Source: Parastagonospora avenae f. sp. tritici 18332-5 (taxonomy: Eukaryota; Ascomycota; Dothideomycetes; Pleosporales; Phaeosphaeriaceae). Taken from it: a DNA stretch of 64,000 bases. The translations under genes and the position numbers were made by a program. The notes below the pieces were generated by a model. The model searched no databases. It worked only from the letters and a program-made list of their open reading frames with translations, and was not told the DNA's origin. Each line of letters starts with the position of its first letter. Position 1 is the first letter of the stretch. The stretch covers positions 589,556-653,555 of the forward strand of contig JAFJTR010000010.1 of NCBI GenBank assembly GCA_022559985.1. Direction: 5' to 3'. Shown here piece by piece: positions 37,328 through 48,559 of this stretch.

Positions 37328-40300
37328 ATGGCGCCCACACTTCCTGTAGGTACAGAAACAACACATGCGTGCAAATTCTTGCTCACACACCACAGGGCTC
37401 GCCAGACGTACCAGCGCCAACGCGTCCGCGCCTGCAGTCTGTCAACCAGGACTTCTCCGACTTGAACGAGCAGATCCGCCAGGTCGCGCACATCATACGC
37501 CTCCCACCCAACTGGGCCGACATTCGTGACAACACAGCCCGCGCAGCCGCTCTACGTCACGTGGTCTGCGCCAGAGCAGAATGGGTCTTGCGCTGGACTC
37601 TTGATAAGCTCGGCGACGAGACGCAAGCCGGGACCAAGGCTCGAGCGACACCGACGACATGGCAGCTGCTCGACTGCATGATGCACGTACTGCCCGTATC
37701 GCGCAGTGCACCGCACCTGCGCGATGCCACCTTCCCTTCAATTCTCGAGCGAGCGCTGCTGGAAAACTTCGACAAGGACCTCAACGACCCATCTTTCCCA
37801 GCAGATGATGATGCGCATTCCAGGAACATCTCCGAGTCGAGCGAAACCATCTGCGACGACACACAGCCCTCACGGAAGCGGAAGCGAGGGTCGCCCGGCG
37901 TCTCGCCGTCGAAAAGCACAGCTTCAGCCACCTCCACACCCCTGCTCCTGTTCAGTGCAATCCACGCTCTGCTTCGACATATTACTGGTGTAGCAAACGC
38001 ACCGCATGACAATACACAGACGGAGCTGATGAGGATGGTCTTGAGAGCCGAAAGCGCACAAGCCTCTCGCATAGTCAAGTTCTGGCTCCTGGCAGTTCAG
38101 AATTTGGTCGAGACCATTGCGGCGCGAGACATTCACTCTGCACGCCTGGTCGCCCTTGTTGACCTTTCGGACGTCTTTGATCTCTGGGAATTGCGCATGC
38201 TTGATGCTGCCGACCCCACAGGATCGTCCCCAGAGGATTTCGCCAACGAGTGTCTTGTTCCAACACTCCGACTCAGCGAGAACCTGAAAAACTTGCGCGC
38301 AGACATGACAGAGCTAGAGTCTTCAAAAGCGCTGGACCGGGCCATGCAAGCCCTCGAAAAATCACTCACGAGGCATGTTCTCGTACCAGCAAGATCCGCC
38401 TTCTTCAGTGACGCACACGCCAGTAATAAAGCAGACTCTACCCGCAGAAGGGCATCTACATTATCTACTAGCCTTGGGCCGCTTCGGGCCATCCTCCTTC
38501 AGACGGCCCAAGTAGAGGATGCTGGCGAAGTTGTTCCGCCTCACATGGCCTCTTTGTCAAAAGCAATTGGACATTTACTCGACCTCGCAATCCGCGTCTC
38601 CCCTTCCAAGACGCCCAAATCACGGCTGGCCGAACGACCATGGATCCAAGCCGTACTCTTATCCCTTGCCGAATGTGTAGGCTGTTCATTGGAAGCGCCC
38701 CCAGACTTCGTCACAACCAAGTCCGCAGCAGCCGCCTTGCAGAGCGCTCTCGAGGTACTACAATCTCACAATGTCAACATTGACTCTGCCATCTCGAAAG
38801 AAATCTTTTGGTATTACTGTGGGGTCAAATATCCTCAACGGGGGGAAAGACATGTAGACTGGACCTTGATAGCAGCGCTGGTCGAGCTTGACGCGTCCAT
38901 CTTCACCACTGAATCTCGATCCACCTCGGGCGGCCCCAAAGAGCAACATGCGGACCTCACCGAAGTCTTATTTGACCAGATATCAGATACCGAGTTCAAG
39001 GGGCTAGGGTTCAAGGACACTAAATCGCATTTGGAAACAAACATAGTAGATGCTGCACTCGATCGCGCCAGCAACCAAGAGAGTCGTGAGTTCATATTTG
39101 CCCGCATAGTGAACCCCATCATGTCAGCCTTTTCTCGAAACCGCAATATGCTTGGTTTCTTGCGCAGATGGGATGATCAGCTGGTGAAGAGTTACAGGTT
39201 TGAGAACCGCAAGGCTCTGAAACAGAAGCCGGAATTTATATGGGAGGATCGCACTCTAACAAACGCTTTGTTAAGTGTTTTCGAGCACTCTCTTACGCAG
39301 GGCCAGATCGTAGGACTTATCGAAGAGCATGTCACTCGCTTGGAAGACCTGAGCGGTGCTCTAGCCGTACAAGACAACGAAGACGTCAAAGTACGGAAGC
39401 TTGCTGCTTTTAAAAGGGCTTCTGGCAGCGCCATCATTATTCCTGCCATCTTACAGTCGACCCGATCTGATGACACCCTGGCTGCACTTCAGCAACAGCT
39501 GCGTTCCCTTTTCGACTTGTACGCATCGTGGGTCCAGGATGAGCGTTTCGGTGCATACACTCGACTCGCTCTATCTTGGTTTTCCCTATGCCTGCTTCTG
39601 GACAAGCTTTGGCCAATCGACTTACATGCCTCTTCGCAGCTGCAGCAAGAGAGCCTGTATCCGCTACTTGAGCAAGCTACCAAGGATCTTTCCACGAGTA
39701 GGTCAGAGTCGAGTCGGCGGAAAGTTGATTCCAGTGCACGAGCAACTGCAATCATGTTCTCCTTGAATGTATGCAATAAGCTACAAACGGTGCCCGGTTC
39801 CGAGGAAATCGTGCAGGAAGCTTTACGTAGGGTCATGAAGAGCTTCTCGGAGTGCCGACTTGACGATTCGGAGCTCAGCCGAACAGCCGAACAGTTCTGC
39901 GCCTGCTTCGTCCAGCTTTTGAGCCACCTCGATGTGCGGGCGGCTCGGGAATCGATCCTGACCATATTTAACAGGCTCTCAATTTCGGATGGAAACATGT
40001 ATGATCACGTCAGTGGTTCCCTGTCTCAGGCAGTCTTCGCATACGATGGCTCGGCTTTGCATAACGCTTATTCATTCGCACTATCGGACGCTCTTCAACA
40101 AGACGATGCTGCTCCCCTACATCGTATCGTACTCCATGACCTTCTCCATATTCGACCTTCTGCCTTGCCGCGCGAAAGGAGGGAAGCCATTTTAGATCGG
40201 TTGTCAGTCCTTTTAACGCTAGGGACTGTAGTCCCCGACGATCTGCTCAGTGCCATGGCTCAATTGATGGTCATACCAAACGCTTCAGCGAAGATATCTA

Positions 40301-41898
40301 CTGATGGAGCGGTCATTTTTGACATTGCTCTCAAGCTTCAACAACGAGGAGCAATCTCAAGCACGGCTCTCCAGCAACTTCAACTACTATGCCAGCGTAT
40401 GCTCGCTCACATTATTCCGAACCAGAGCCAAGCACAGAGCCGAGCTCTTCTCGGAGAGTATCAGAAAAAGCTAAACACTCTGACTCAGGCCACGAAAAAG
40501 GTTTCGCCAACTGGTCTCGCTATCCTGCGTGCGACTATCCTGGAGCAAAAGGATTCACAACTACTAAGCGTCAAGCAGTACGTGTCACTGCTGAAGCAAT
40601 GTCTGGCAGATGATGGGACTGATGGAATAGACACCGCATCTTTTGAGCATGTGTTGGATGCCTTTGAAGAGTTGTCTTCCGCTCTTCTGGGGGACTCTGC
40701 GTCTTTGAAAGCAACAACCACGTGGCTACGTGCGTGGATCAAGGATAACGCAGACTTGGAGTCATACATCACTTCGACGCAGCCAGGCTCTATCGAAGTG
40801 GCAGACTACGTTGCGCGACTTCACCGGCTAGTAGCTAAATACAGGCTCTACCCCGATGTCAAGTGGTTTGTGGCGCTGACTGTGAAGATGCTTCGTGGTC
40901 CGCTCGCCGACGAGCAGAAGAGAAAAGCGCTGGCGACCACCGTTGAAGTATTTACGCCACTCGAGAGGGCCGAGAAACTAAGCATTCTCTCATTGTTCAC
41001 TGATGTGGATGACTCGTTTGCTCGTGCAGCATCATACACTGTCCTTCAAGTCCTGGTCTCAACACTACCTGACAATCTTTCGACAGATGTCGTTCTCAAA
41101 CAAAACCAGCTTGCGATCTTACCGAAGCTCTGCGGAATGCTGATCGAGGTCTCTGATGCGGCATGCTTCCATGCCCTCATGGATAGCATCAACACGCTTC
41201 TGAATCACAACACAGCCGTTGCAACACAACACAGTATCGAATGTGTCTTTGGTGTATTGGTAAAATTTACCTCACGTACCAGCCCCGCTCTTCCCTCTGA
41301 TCAGGCCAGTCAAATATACACTCGGCTTTGTGAAACGAGTCGTTTAGTTCTGCTTGTGCATCGCAGCAAAACGGGGGGTCGCTCTCACATAATTCTGCCT
41401 CTCCTGCAAGGCCTTCTGTTTTGTCTGTTCATGCCTACGTCGGCGCGTAGTGGTGCGTTACCAATGTGGCTAAAATCGAACACGTCTCAAGCGGTCTGTC
41501 TTGCGCCAACAGACGCAGCACACTACTCCCGTCTTCTAAGCACGCTGTGCAATCCACCACAGTCCTCCATTTCCAAAGCCCACCAGCACTCTCGGAAGTT
41601 GAAGGACCTCGTCGACTCTGTCAAAGCAGCACGTGAGCGGACTAGTCACTTTCTGTACCCACTGCTGGCATCGTTTTGTCGTTTCCAGCTGTCGGGTCGT
41701 TTGCTCCCAGCGGTCCGGGCGAAAATGTTGCCAGGTCTTTGGGAAGTCATCTCCACGGCCAGTCTGCATAAGGTAGAGCTGGACGCTATGTTTGCAGGAT
41801 TAAGCAGGAGCGAGAAGGATGTGTGGAGGAGTCTTTGGGGAGAATGGGAAAGTGTGCACGGGAGAAAGGAGAGATTTGTCAGTGTAGAAGGTCTATAG
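37328..41898 (+). CDS. URB2: Ribosome biogenesis factor Urb2/Npa2
   Basis: Urb2 (Npa2) acts in the nucleolus in early 60S assembly with Npa1 and Dbp6. A six-codon first exon (37328-37345) joins exon 2 (37396-41898) over a 50-nt intron; 1,506 residues. The N-terminus DFSDLNEQIRQVAHIIRLP and the WVLRWTLDKL helix match fungal Urb2. A basic stretch (SRKRKRG) near residue 170 may be a nuclear localisation signal. The last 220 residues fit the conserved Urb2 C-terminal domain: LPLLQGLLFCLFMPT, YSRLLSTLCNPP and FLYPLLASFCRFQLSG. The rest is HEAT-like helical repeat. The very short first exon is supported by phase and by the conserved sequence starting right after it; the exact start is less certain. 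Confidence 0.9.
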
Positions 41899-42324
41899 AC
41901 AATGACCATTCACAGCATGATGAACTACAGTCAAGTTTCACGCAACCGGTGTTCGTCGCCTGGGACGTTCGTTCTGTGATGTGTCGCTAGCGAGGTGCGC
42001 TGGCGCAAATGAAGATCTACACTTTAGCGACTGCAGGGCGAGTCAAGACATATTGCCTCAGGTATCCGGCCCACGGCTGCTTTTCAGTTCCGTCTTGGAC
42101 TCATATTGATACCCATGTTTTGTTATTAGTGTTTGAGAAGGCACGTGCGACCAGCCAGCACTTGTTGTGCCGAACGAAACTAAGGATGCCCCTTTAAGCG
42201 AGCCCCTTTCCCGGTAGCACTGCATTTCCGTGCCGATAGTGAATCTTGAGGCTCTCTCTCGGGCTTTATAACATGCTTAGAAGCTGATCATCCTTTCGAA
42301 GCAAGTAGATAATTGTACGCCAAC
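41899..42324. promoter_or_regulatory. Acyltransferase promoter with TATA box
   Basis: This 426-base spacer holds the URB2 3' UTR and the acyltransferase promoter. A TATA-like CTTTATA at about 42264-42270 lies 55 bases before the ATG. Confidence 0.5.
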
Positions 42325-43862
42325 ATGTCTTTTCTCGCGCGTTTCAAAAAGACAGCTTCTGAAGCTAAGACGCCCTCTTCACATGAGCACGACCATGTTT
42401 ATCCTGTCCATGTGCTAGACGACACTCCAACCATGCGCGGCATTTTGCTCACGTGGACGCTTTGTTTTAACGACGTATTGGATGCGGATAAACTCCAATC
42501 CTCTCTTTCCCGACTTACTGAAATTGGAGACTGGAAAAAGCTTGGTGGTCGGGTGAGATTGAATGTATGCTATCCTGCCACCGATTCATGATTATTCATA
42601 CTAACCGAGTTTTGAAGGAGAACAAGAAGCTCGAGATCCATGTACCACCCAGATTCACAGCGGAGCGGCCTGCTTTCTCATACAGCCATATGGTGATTGA
42701 CACCGCCATCGCAGACCATGCTGTAGCCCAGAAGCTCCCAAAACCCAATGGCAATGTCTCGACGGGGCTCGGACCAGACCATTTTGCTGACTTGGCAGTT
42801 CGGCCTGATGCACCAAAGACTATGGAGGACTTACTTGCAGGTGACACTCCCCAGATGTCTGTTCACATCACATCTTTCACGAATGCGACTCTTGTCGGAC
42901 TGTCATGGCCCCATACCCTGATGGATGTCATGGGTCAGCAGGCATTTATTCAAGCCTGGTCACTTGTACTGGCCGGTCGTGAGTCTGAAGTGCCGCCTGT
43001 GCTTGGTGCGCAGGAGGATGAATTGTGCGCAATCGCCGATGCACCCGCTGAAAATGCAGAAGAATACATGCACAAGTCGAAGCAACTGAAGGGGATGGCT
43101 ATGGTGCAGTTTGGGGCACGATTTGCATGGGAGATGCTGACGGGACCTGCCCCGGAGACGCGAACCATCTGTCTGTCCAAGAAAGTCATAGCAGCCCTGC
43201 GGTCACAGGCACAAAGCGAACTACCGGATCCTGTCAATGGCGAGGAAAAGCCTTTCATAAGCGATGGCGACGTTCTAACCGGATGGACAATGCGTGCAGT
43301 AGCCACATCCCTACCATCCGCCCGGCCTGTGACTGCGCTACACGCCATGAACGCCCGGTTCCGACTCCCCTCGCTCATAAACGCAAAAGGAGTCTACCTG
43401 CAGAACATGCTGGTCCCCGGCTTCACTTTCATTCCGGCCGACACAGCAAGAGGCCCAATGGGTCCCATTGCCCTGACTAATCGGCAGCATTTACTCCAAC
43501 AAGCCACAGAAGCTCAGGTCCTTGCCAGTTTGCGCGAGCAGAGAGTCAGCGGCGATCCATCCAAGCTCTTGTACAGCGACGCAAACGCTCTTCTCATGCC
43601 CTTTACGGACTGGACGAAAGCGAAATTCTTTCAGTCGGCAGACTTTGGTCCAGCGGTAGTACGAGCAAGCGATGAGCAACCAAGAAGCAACCCCCCGGGT
43701 ACACCAATATTTCATCATGCATCATCGAGACGGCCGAATCAGACAACTAGGTTGGTGGTCATTATTCTGGGCAAGGACTTTGATGACAACTGTTGGATCA
43801 CGATGACGATGTCGCCAAACGCCTGGATGAATATTGATAAGAGTCTAGAAGTGTTGGCCTAA
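42325..43862 (+). CDS. BAHD/trichothecene-acetyltransferase-like acyltransferase
   Basis: This enzyme class transfers an acyl group from an acyl-CoA to an alcohol or amine of a small molecule, in the cytosol. Exon 1 is 42325-42564 and exon 2 42618-43862, with a 53-nt intron that contains a CTAAC branch site; 494 residues. The catalytic HxxxD motif reads HTLMD at about residues 179-183. The structural DFGWG motif of plant and fungal BAHD enzymes appears as DFGPA near residue 410. The rest (GDVLTGWTMRAV, GVYLQNMLVPGF) agrees with the fungal transferase family. It has no signal peptide. No biosynthetic core enzyme is nearby, so the substrate is unknown. It is the last conserved-looking intracellular gene before the gene-poor zone. 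Confidence 0.87.
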
Positions 43863-45824
43863 CGTTGCATGGCGATATGGAACACATGTGAAGTTAACTG
43901 GAATGATCCTTCGAGATTTGGGGAATAAAAAAATCGGTTTCGGAGTCTCTTTCTCGGCATGTTAGGTGTGCTACCGATGACACGCTGTGCGTGTATAGCC
44001 ACAAATCCAAATATGCCTAGGCAAGGCGTGCGCCTCGAAAGTCTACGATGATTGCATTGTCATTGCATATCGCTGATATCCCTAGAATACTTAACTAATA
44101 TACGATACTATAACCTAAGAAAAAATGGGCATGTGATGAGGTTGTTGACAAGAACATCTCTTGCAAATTTTTCATTCCTCTATACAGGTCGGATATGGAT
44201 AAGCGCTGTAACGAACGGCGGCAGACTGCCGACAGTAGCGAAACAACAATAGGTACCCTGCGTCGCTCTATGTAGCCCCATCGCCTTGTATGGATCTACA
44301 TGCACTTACCCAGTTACTCAGGCAGTGCAGTTTTCTTTGGAAGTAGGCGAACGGACAATTCGAGAAACATCTGCATAGTGGCGCTTCCTAACGCAAACAT
44401 CTTCCTTTTGCTACAACGTCCATCCAGTCGATCCAGCTGATTTGTCAGTCGAATTGCGAAAATGACGGTATTTGTGTTGTGTTGTCTCGCACCACATACT
44501 TAGTTCTAAGGTTGTCTAGGTCACTGCGGTAATACGTTAGCTCATCGTCTCAGTTCAGCTGCCATGAGCTGGTTCTGTGATTCAATTTGCCCAATAGGAC
44601 AATATGCGGAAATACTAGCGACACATAAGCTCGAGATCAATGATACTCATCTTCTGAGAGGAATAGATAACGTCTTTGCCTTTTGAATTAAGTCTCTCGA
44701 GACGCCCCGCACAATGCAGGCGTAAGATGAAGAAGGTCCGTCAGCTTCGATTTGCCACTAGTTTGCGGCTGAGAAGCTGTGCAGCATCGAACAATCACGT
44801 GCTTCAACAATCCTCTGCTACAAAATGACCTGGGGTACGACGTTACGTTCTGAGTATCGTTTCTGTCATAATCGCTTACTGAATTCCTGCTTGGCTGAAC
44901 CAACTGACTGTTGTGCCGCAAGATGGTCCGACTAAGATTTTCACATCGGGATCCACACGCTTCCTGCCATCTGAAGAAGGTCTCTCAAGCAAGACGTCTA
45001 GATTTCTCCAAGTTCGATCCTGGCTCCAGCTCACACGCTCATATCTCAAGCTCGGAGGCTCCTAGGTCGCCAGCCTAGCCTGCACCGCGCGTGCTTTCTT
45101 TGTGCTCCTCCCCAACCTCTCAATTTTTGCATGGGCCACTGCTCATAACGGCTTTTCCTCTAATGGCCGCTAAATGCTTTACAAGGGTAGCTGCGAAATG
45201 GCCGCAAGATTGAACTCGGGGTTGCATCTTCTCATCAACATTTGAAGTACAATTCAACTTAGCTGCATACAGTATCTGTCAGCTCTGTCGGCCATAGGGC
45301 CTATCCCTTGGCGCATGAGTGATGACCCAGGTTCTGTTTTCACCTAGGACTGTTTCGGCCTAGCTCCTTCACACTCTCTCTCTTCTGCGTATATAGGCTC
45401 TCTCTCCCATAGCCTAATACATGATGATTCTCCTCAACCTCTACGCTTGACAAGCTCTGACAAGGAGTGGAGTGTCGCGTGCCCATGCAAGAGGCCATTA
45501 GCTGGATATTGGGATTCTCGCTTAAGAAATTTACCAATGATCGATAAGAAAGAGTAGTTTTGTCGGATCGTGAGTATCGGTAAGTGCGTCAGCTGCTCAA
45601 CGATGCTCAAACAGCCGACTAGATCCTATTTCGGCTCTACTCGTCTCAGATCAGATACAACTCTGTAGCACCCTCACGTAGTAACATCAATCAAGTCAAC
45701 AACAATCACCGAACAGAATGCATTCCTAGTTATCGTTATTTCCTTTCAGCACTAGTGCGAAGCCCACCAACAAGTTTTGTAGTTAGTGTTAGCGGCAACA
45801 AGCTTGCCCTTGCTTCTGTTGTAA
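43863..45824. other. Gene-poor region
   Basis: Nearly 2 kb in which I find no gene, tRNA or clear transposon. Base composition is more AT-rich than in the genes to the left, and short frames are broken in all phases. It marks the transition toward the repeat island. Confidence 0.45.
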
Positions 45825-46154
45825 GTGTCAATATGCCTGTCATCTTCTTTTGAGAAGCTAAAAATTATCTGCAATATTATACCTCGATGGTTTTGTTACC
45901 TACCCGTCGATTCCTTATTGGCCTTACAGGTCTCATCTGGATTCGTGGATATCCACCAGGCGACTTTGCGTACCAGCCAGTCTGCTGAGGACCGAGAGCA
46001 CTTCTTGTCGATACAAGAGAAGTTTCTAGCCGATGGCTCGTACAGCGCGATGAGCGAGGCGATCGACTTTCTAGCGTACGGAAAGTTTGTGGCAATGATA
46101 GCGGGCAACTCGGGCAATGCGCACTGGTCAAAGGACAAGAAGATTTTTATCTAA
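45825..46154 (+). CDS. Hypothetical short open frame, possibly a gene remnant
   Basis: The frame encodes up to 109 residues. The part from about 45930, after a good acceptor (TTACAG), has coding-like composition: SSGFVDIHQATLRTSQS, then a helical stretch with FLADGSYSAMSEAIDFLAYGKF and a hydrophilic end. A plausible 5' splice site (GTAAGTG) at 45820 suggests an upstream exon, but no clear start is visible. I do not recognise the family. It may be a small species-specific gene or the end of a decayed one. Confidence 0.25.
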   Translation: MSICLSSSFEKLKIICNIIPRWFCYLPVDSLLALQVSSGFVDIHQATLRTSQSAEDREHFLSIQEKFLADGSYSAMSEAIDFLAYGKFVAMIAGNSGNAHWSKDKKIFI

Positions 46155-47508
46155 ATGGTCGGTCAATCTACATCAGCCGGTTCCGTCACATGGCACTACA
46201 TCTGGTAGCAGAGACTGAGAGCATGCTGTGGCAGGAGCTACTGTGGGTGGCCCGGATGAGGGAAGGGTTCTGTCAGATATGAGCAAGGCTGGCCGTAACA
46301 CAGGCTCGGCTGGAATGGAACTGCATGGAATGGACCGCACAGCTAGTCGCACAAGGGCGGGGGATAAAAGCCACCTGTTCATAGATCAGACTAGAAGACA
46401 ATCAATCACTTCAATTATCAAGATTATTAAGAACCCTTTAAATCTGACAGGTTCATAGTATGCGAGCCCCCTCGCACACGCACCGCGACGGCCGTCTACC
46501 GCTCTCATTGATTGTTGACCACCGCTCCCACCCCCTGCCGGAGCATTAACGGGGTGATTAATGGTAGCTCAACCTAGTCAAGAGTCGCCCTAGTTTCTGC
46601 ATAGGTTGAAGGATCATAGTTCTCGTAGGGAAGTTGTTCAGGTCAGACAGACTGAATGACTGTAGTATTGCGAGAGCAGAGAGTCTCCGTAATGTACCAT
46701 GTAGCGGCCGACTCTATCTATTCCCTGACTGCAATTTCACTTCGTAGCAGGTGCACAAATACTATGCTTCGTTCTCACTCAAATCATGCTCCGCCGAGAT
46801 ATTGTTGCCCTTCCGTGGTACGAGTAGACTAGGTGGAACTTAGGCATTCTTAATCCATTGATATGATGTCGTTTCGATAATTTCGAAAAAGCTGCCGTTC
46901 TAATAAGGTTATGTTTTACTTACAAACCTAGTTGCATGCTCTGCTTAGCGATGGCCGCTAGCTGTGACGGAACCTTTCCGCACCTTACTCACCAAAATCT
47001 CAGCTGTCAGAGCGGGCGCGCCGTGCCCTACACAGTTTTCGATTCAGATGAAATCTTTAGTCTAGATGTTTCTCAGGCATTGATTGGACTACCATAGATT
47101 AACAAAGCAAGCACCGCAAGTTCCCACCTTCCATCTATTGTGGGGAATCGCTCGGGTGTGCGATGATCCGGCTCAGAACCAACCGGGTCGATTTGTGATG
47201 CATCCATCACGTTTGTAATTAAGTCGACGTGCCAAGAACACAATTCGGCTTTACAATCTAATACTAGCCATTGGAGGACATGGGAAATTTGTGCACTGTC
47301 CAGGCGAAACCATGTCAAGCGCAGACATGAGGAAGAAATGTGAAGTGTATTAAAGCACTGGGAAGACCACATGAACTCACCATCCAGGTCACTCGGATTC
47401 CAACATACTCGACTTCCAACACATTCGGTATCCGATCAGCTATACACAGCGAAACGTCAGACTCTCCATTACTTCATTTCGCTCTATCTTAGAAGTACCT
47501 CCGTAAAG
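46155..47508. other. Gene-poor region upstream of the isochorismatase gene
   Basis: About 1.35 kb without a supported feature. A 99-codon minus-strand frame at 47073-47372 has no recognisable domain. The last 100 bases should contain the promoter of the next gene. Confidence 0.4.
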
Positions 47509-48437
47509 ATGTTCATCTTGAAACTCTCTCTTTTGGCGTATGCCTTCTTTGTTGCTGTTCAAGGCGTGTCTGTCACCCGCCAAGCTCAACCTCAGACGCC
47601 TGGAGGCGACTGGGTTCCGTGGGAACGCATCAACAGGAATGATTCCGTAAGTCATACTTCCATCCCATGTCGACACAACCGTCTAATCATACCATCGCAG
47701 GCACTTCTCATCATTGATCACCAGGTCGGTCTCTTCCAACTCGCCCGTGACTGGGACGGCACGCTCTTCAAGCAGAACTTGTTGGCCCACGCAACGATGG
47801 CCAAACTCTTTGATATCCCCGTCGTTATGACGTCGTCGGCGGAGACTGGTCCAAACGGACCGTTACTCAAGGATTTTACCGATATACTCCCCAATGCACC
47901 GTACATTAAGAGAACTGGAGAGGTCAAGTGTGTTTTTCCCTCTGCAATATGCTTAGGATAAGAAGCTAATATGTGCGTGTAGTGCATGGGATAACCCCGA
48001 GTTCCGCGCCGCAGTCAAAGCCACGGGCAAGAAGCAATTCATCATCGCTGGAATCACAACAGAGGTGTGCACTACTTTTGTTGGGCTATCGCTACGGTCT
48101 GAAGGGTACGCGTTCCTCTATCATCCTTATCTACACTCCTTCCTGACAGTGACTTAGATACTCCGTCTTCGCAAATGTTGAAGCCAGTGGTACTACTACG
48201 GAATTGATTCGTGACACTGCAAACATGCGCATGCAAGCTGCTGGGATACACCTTATGTCCTCGTTTGCGATACTGGCGGATCTCATGCGTGATTGGAGAA
48301 TCACGTCGCCTGCAGTCAGCGATGTAGTGCTCTATGTTGACAGATTTTTGCCTGCGTATGGCATGTTAGTAAGAGGACATGCAAGTGCTGTTATACATAA
48401 TGGCACAGTGCTTCCGAAAGCGGAAACTTTGATCTGA
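47509..48437 (+). CDS. Secreted isochorismatase-family hydrolase
   Basis: Isochorismatase-fold enzymes hydrolyse isochorismate or amides using an Asp-Lys-Cys triad. Four exons join in phase: 47509-47646, 47701-47927, 47983-48105 and 48158-48437; 255 residues. Residues 1-19 are a strong signal peptide (MFILKLSLLAYAFFVAVQG), unusual for this mostly cytosolic family. Catalytic Asp is D52 in LLIIDHQVG, the likely Lys is K116 in YIKRTGE, and the nucleophile is C151 in GITTEVCTTF; the cis-peptide GITTE signature is intact. The body is closest to YcaC-like amidohydrolases by layout (ALIRDTANMRM-like region late). It is the last gene before the transposon island. Role as a secreted effector is possible but only inferred. 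Confidence 0.87.
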
Positions 48438-48559
48438 AAGTTATAAGAAGAGCAATGTACCCCACGGGCGAGTAGCTCACCGTGCTAAGCCCCTACCAAA
48501 AGCTACTCTTACAAACAGCATAAACGCAATAACTTAATAATACAACAATCTATAAGCTT

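Noticed and set aside
47073..47372. 99-codon minus-strand frame
   Set aside because: No recognisable domain or neighbour context; likely chance frame.
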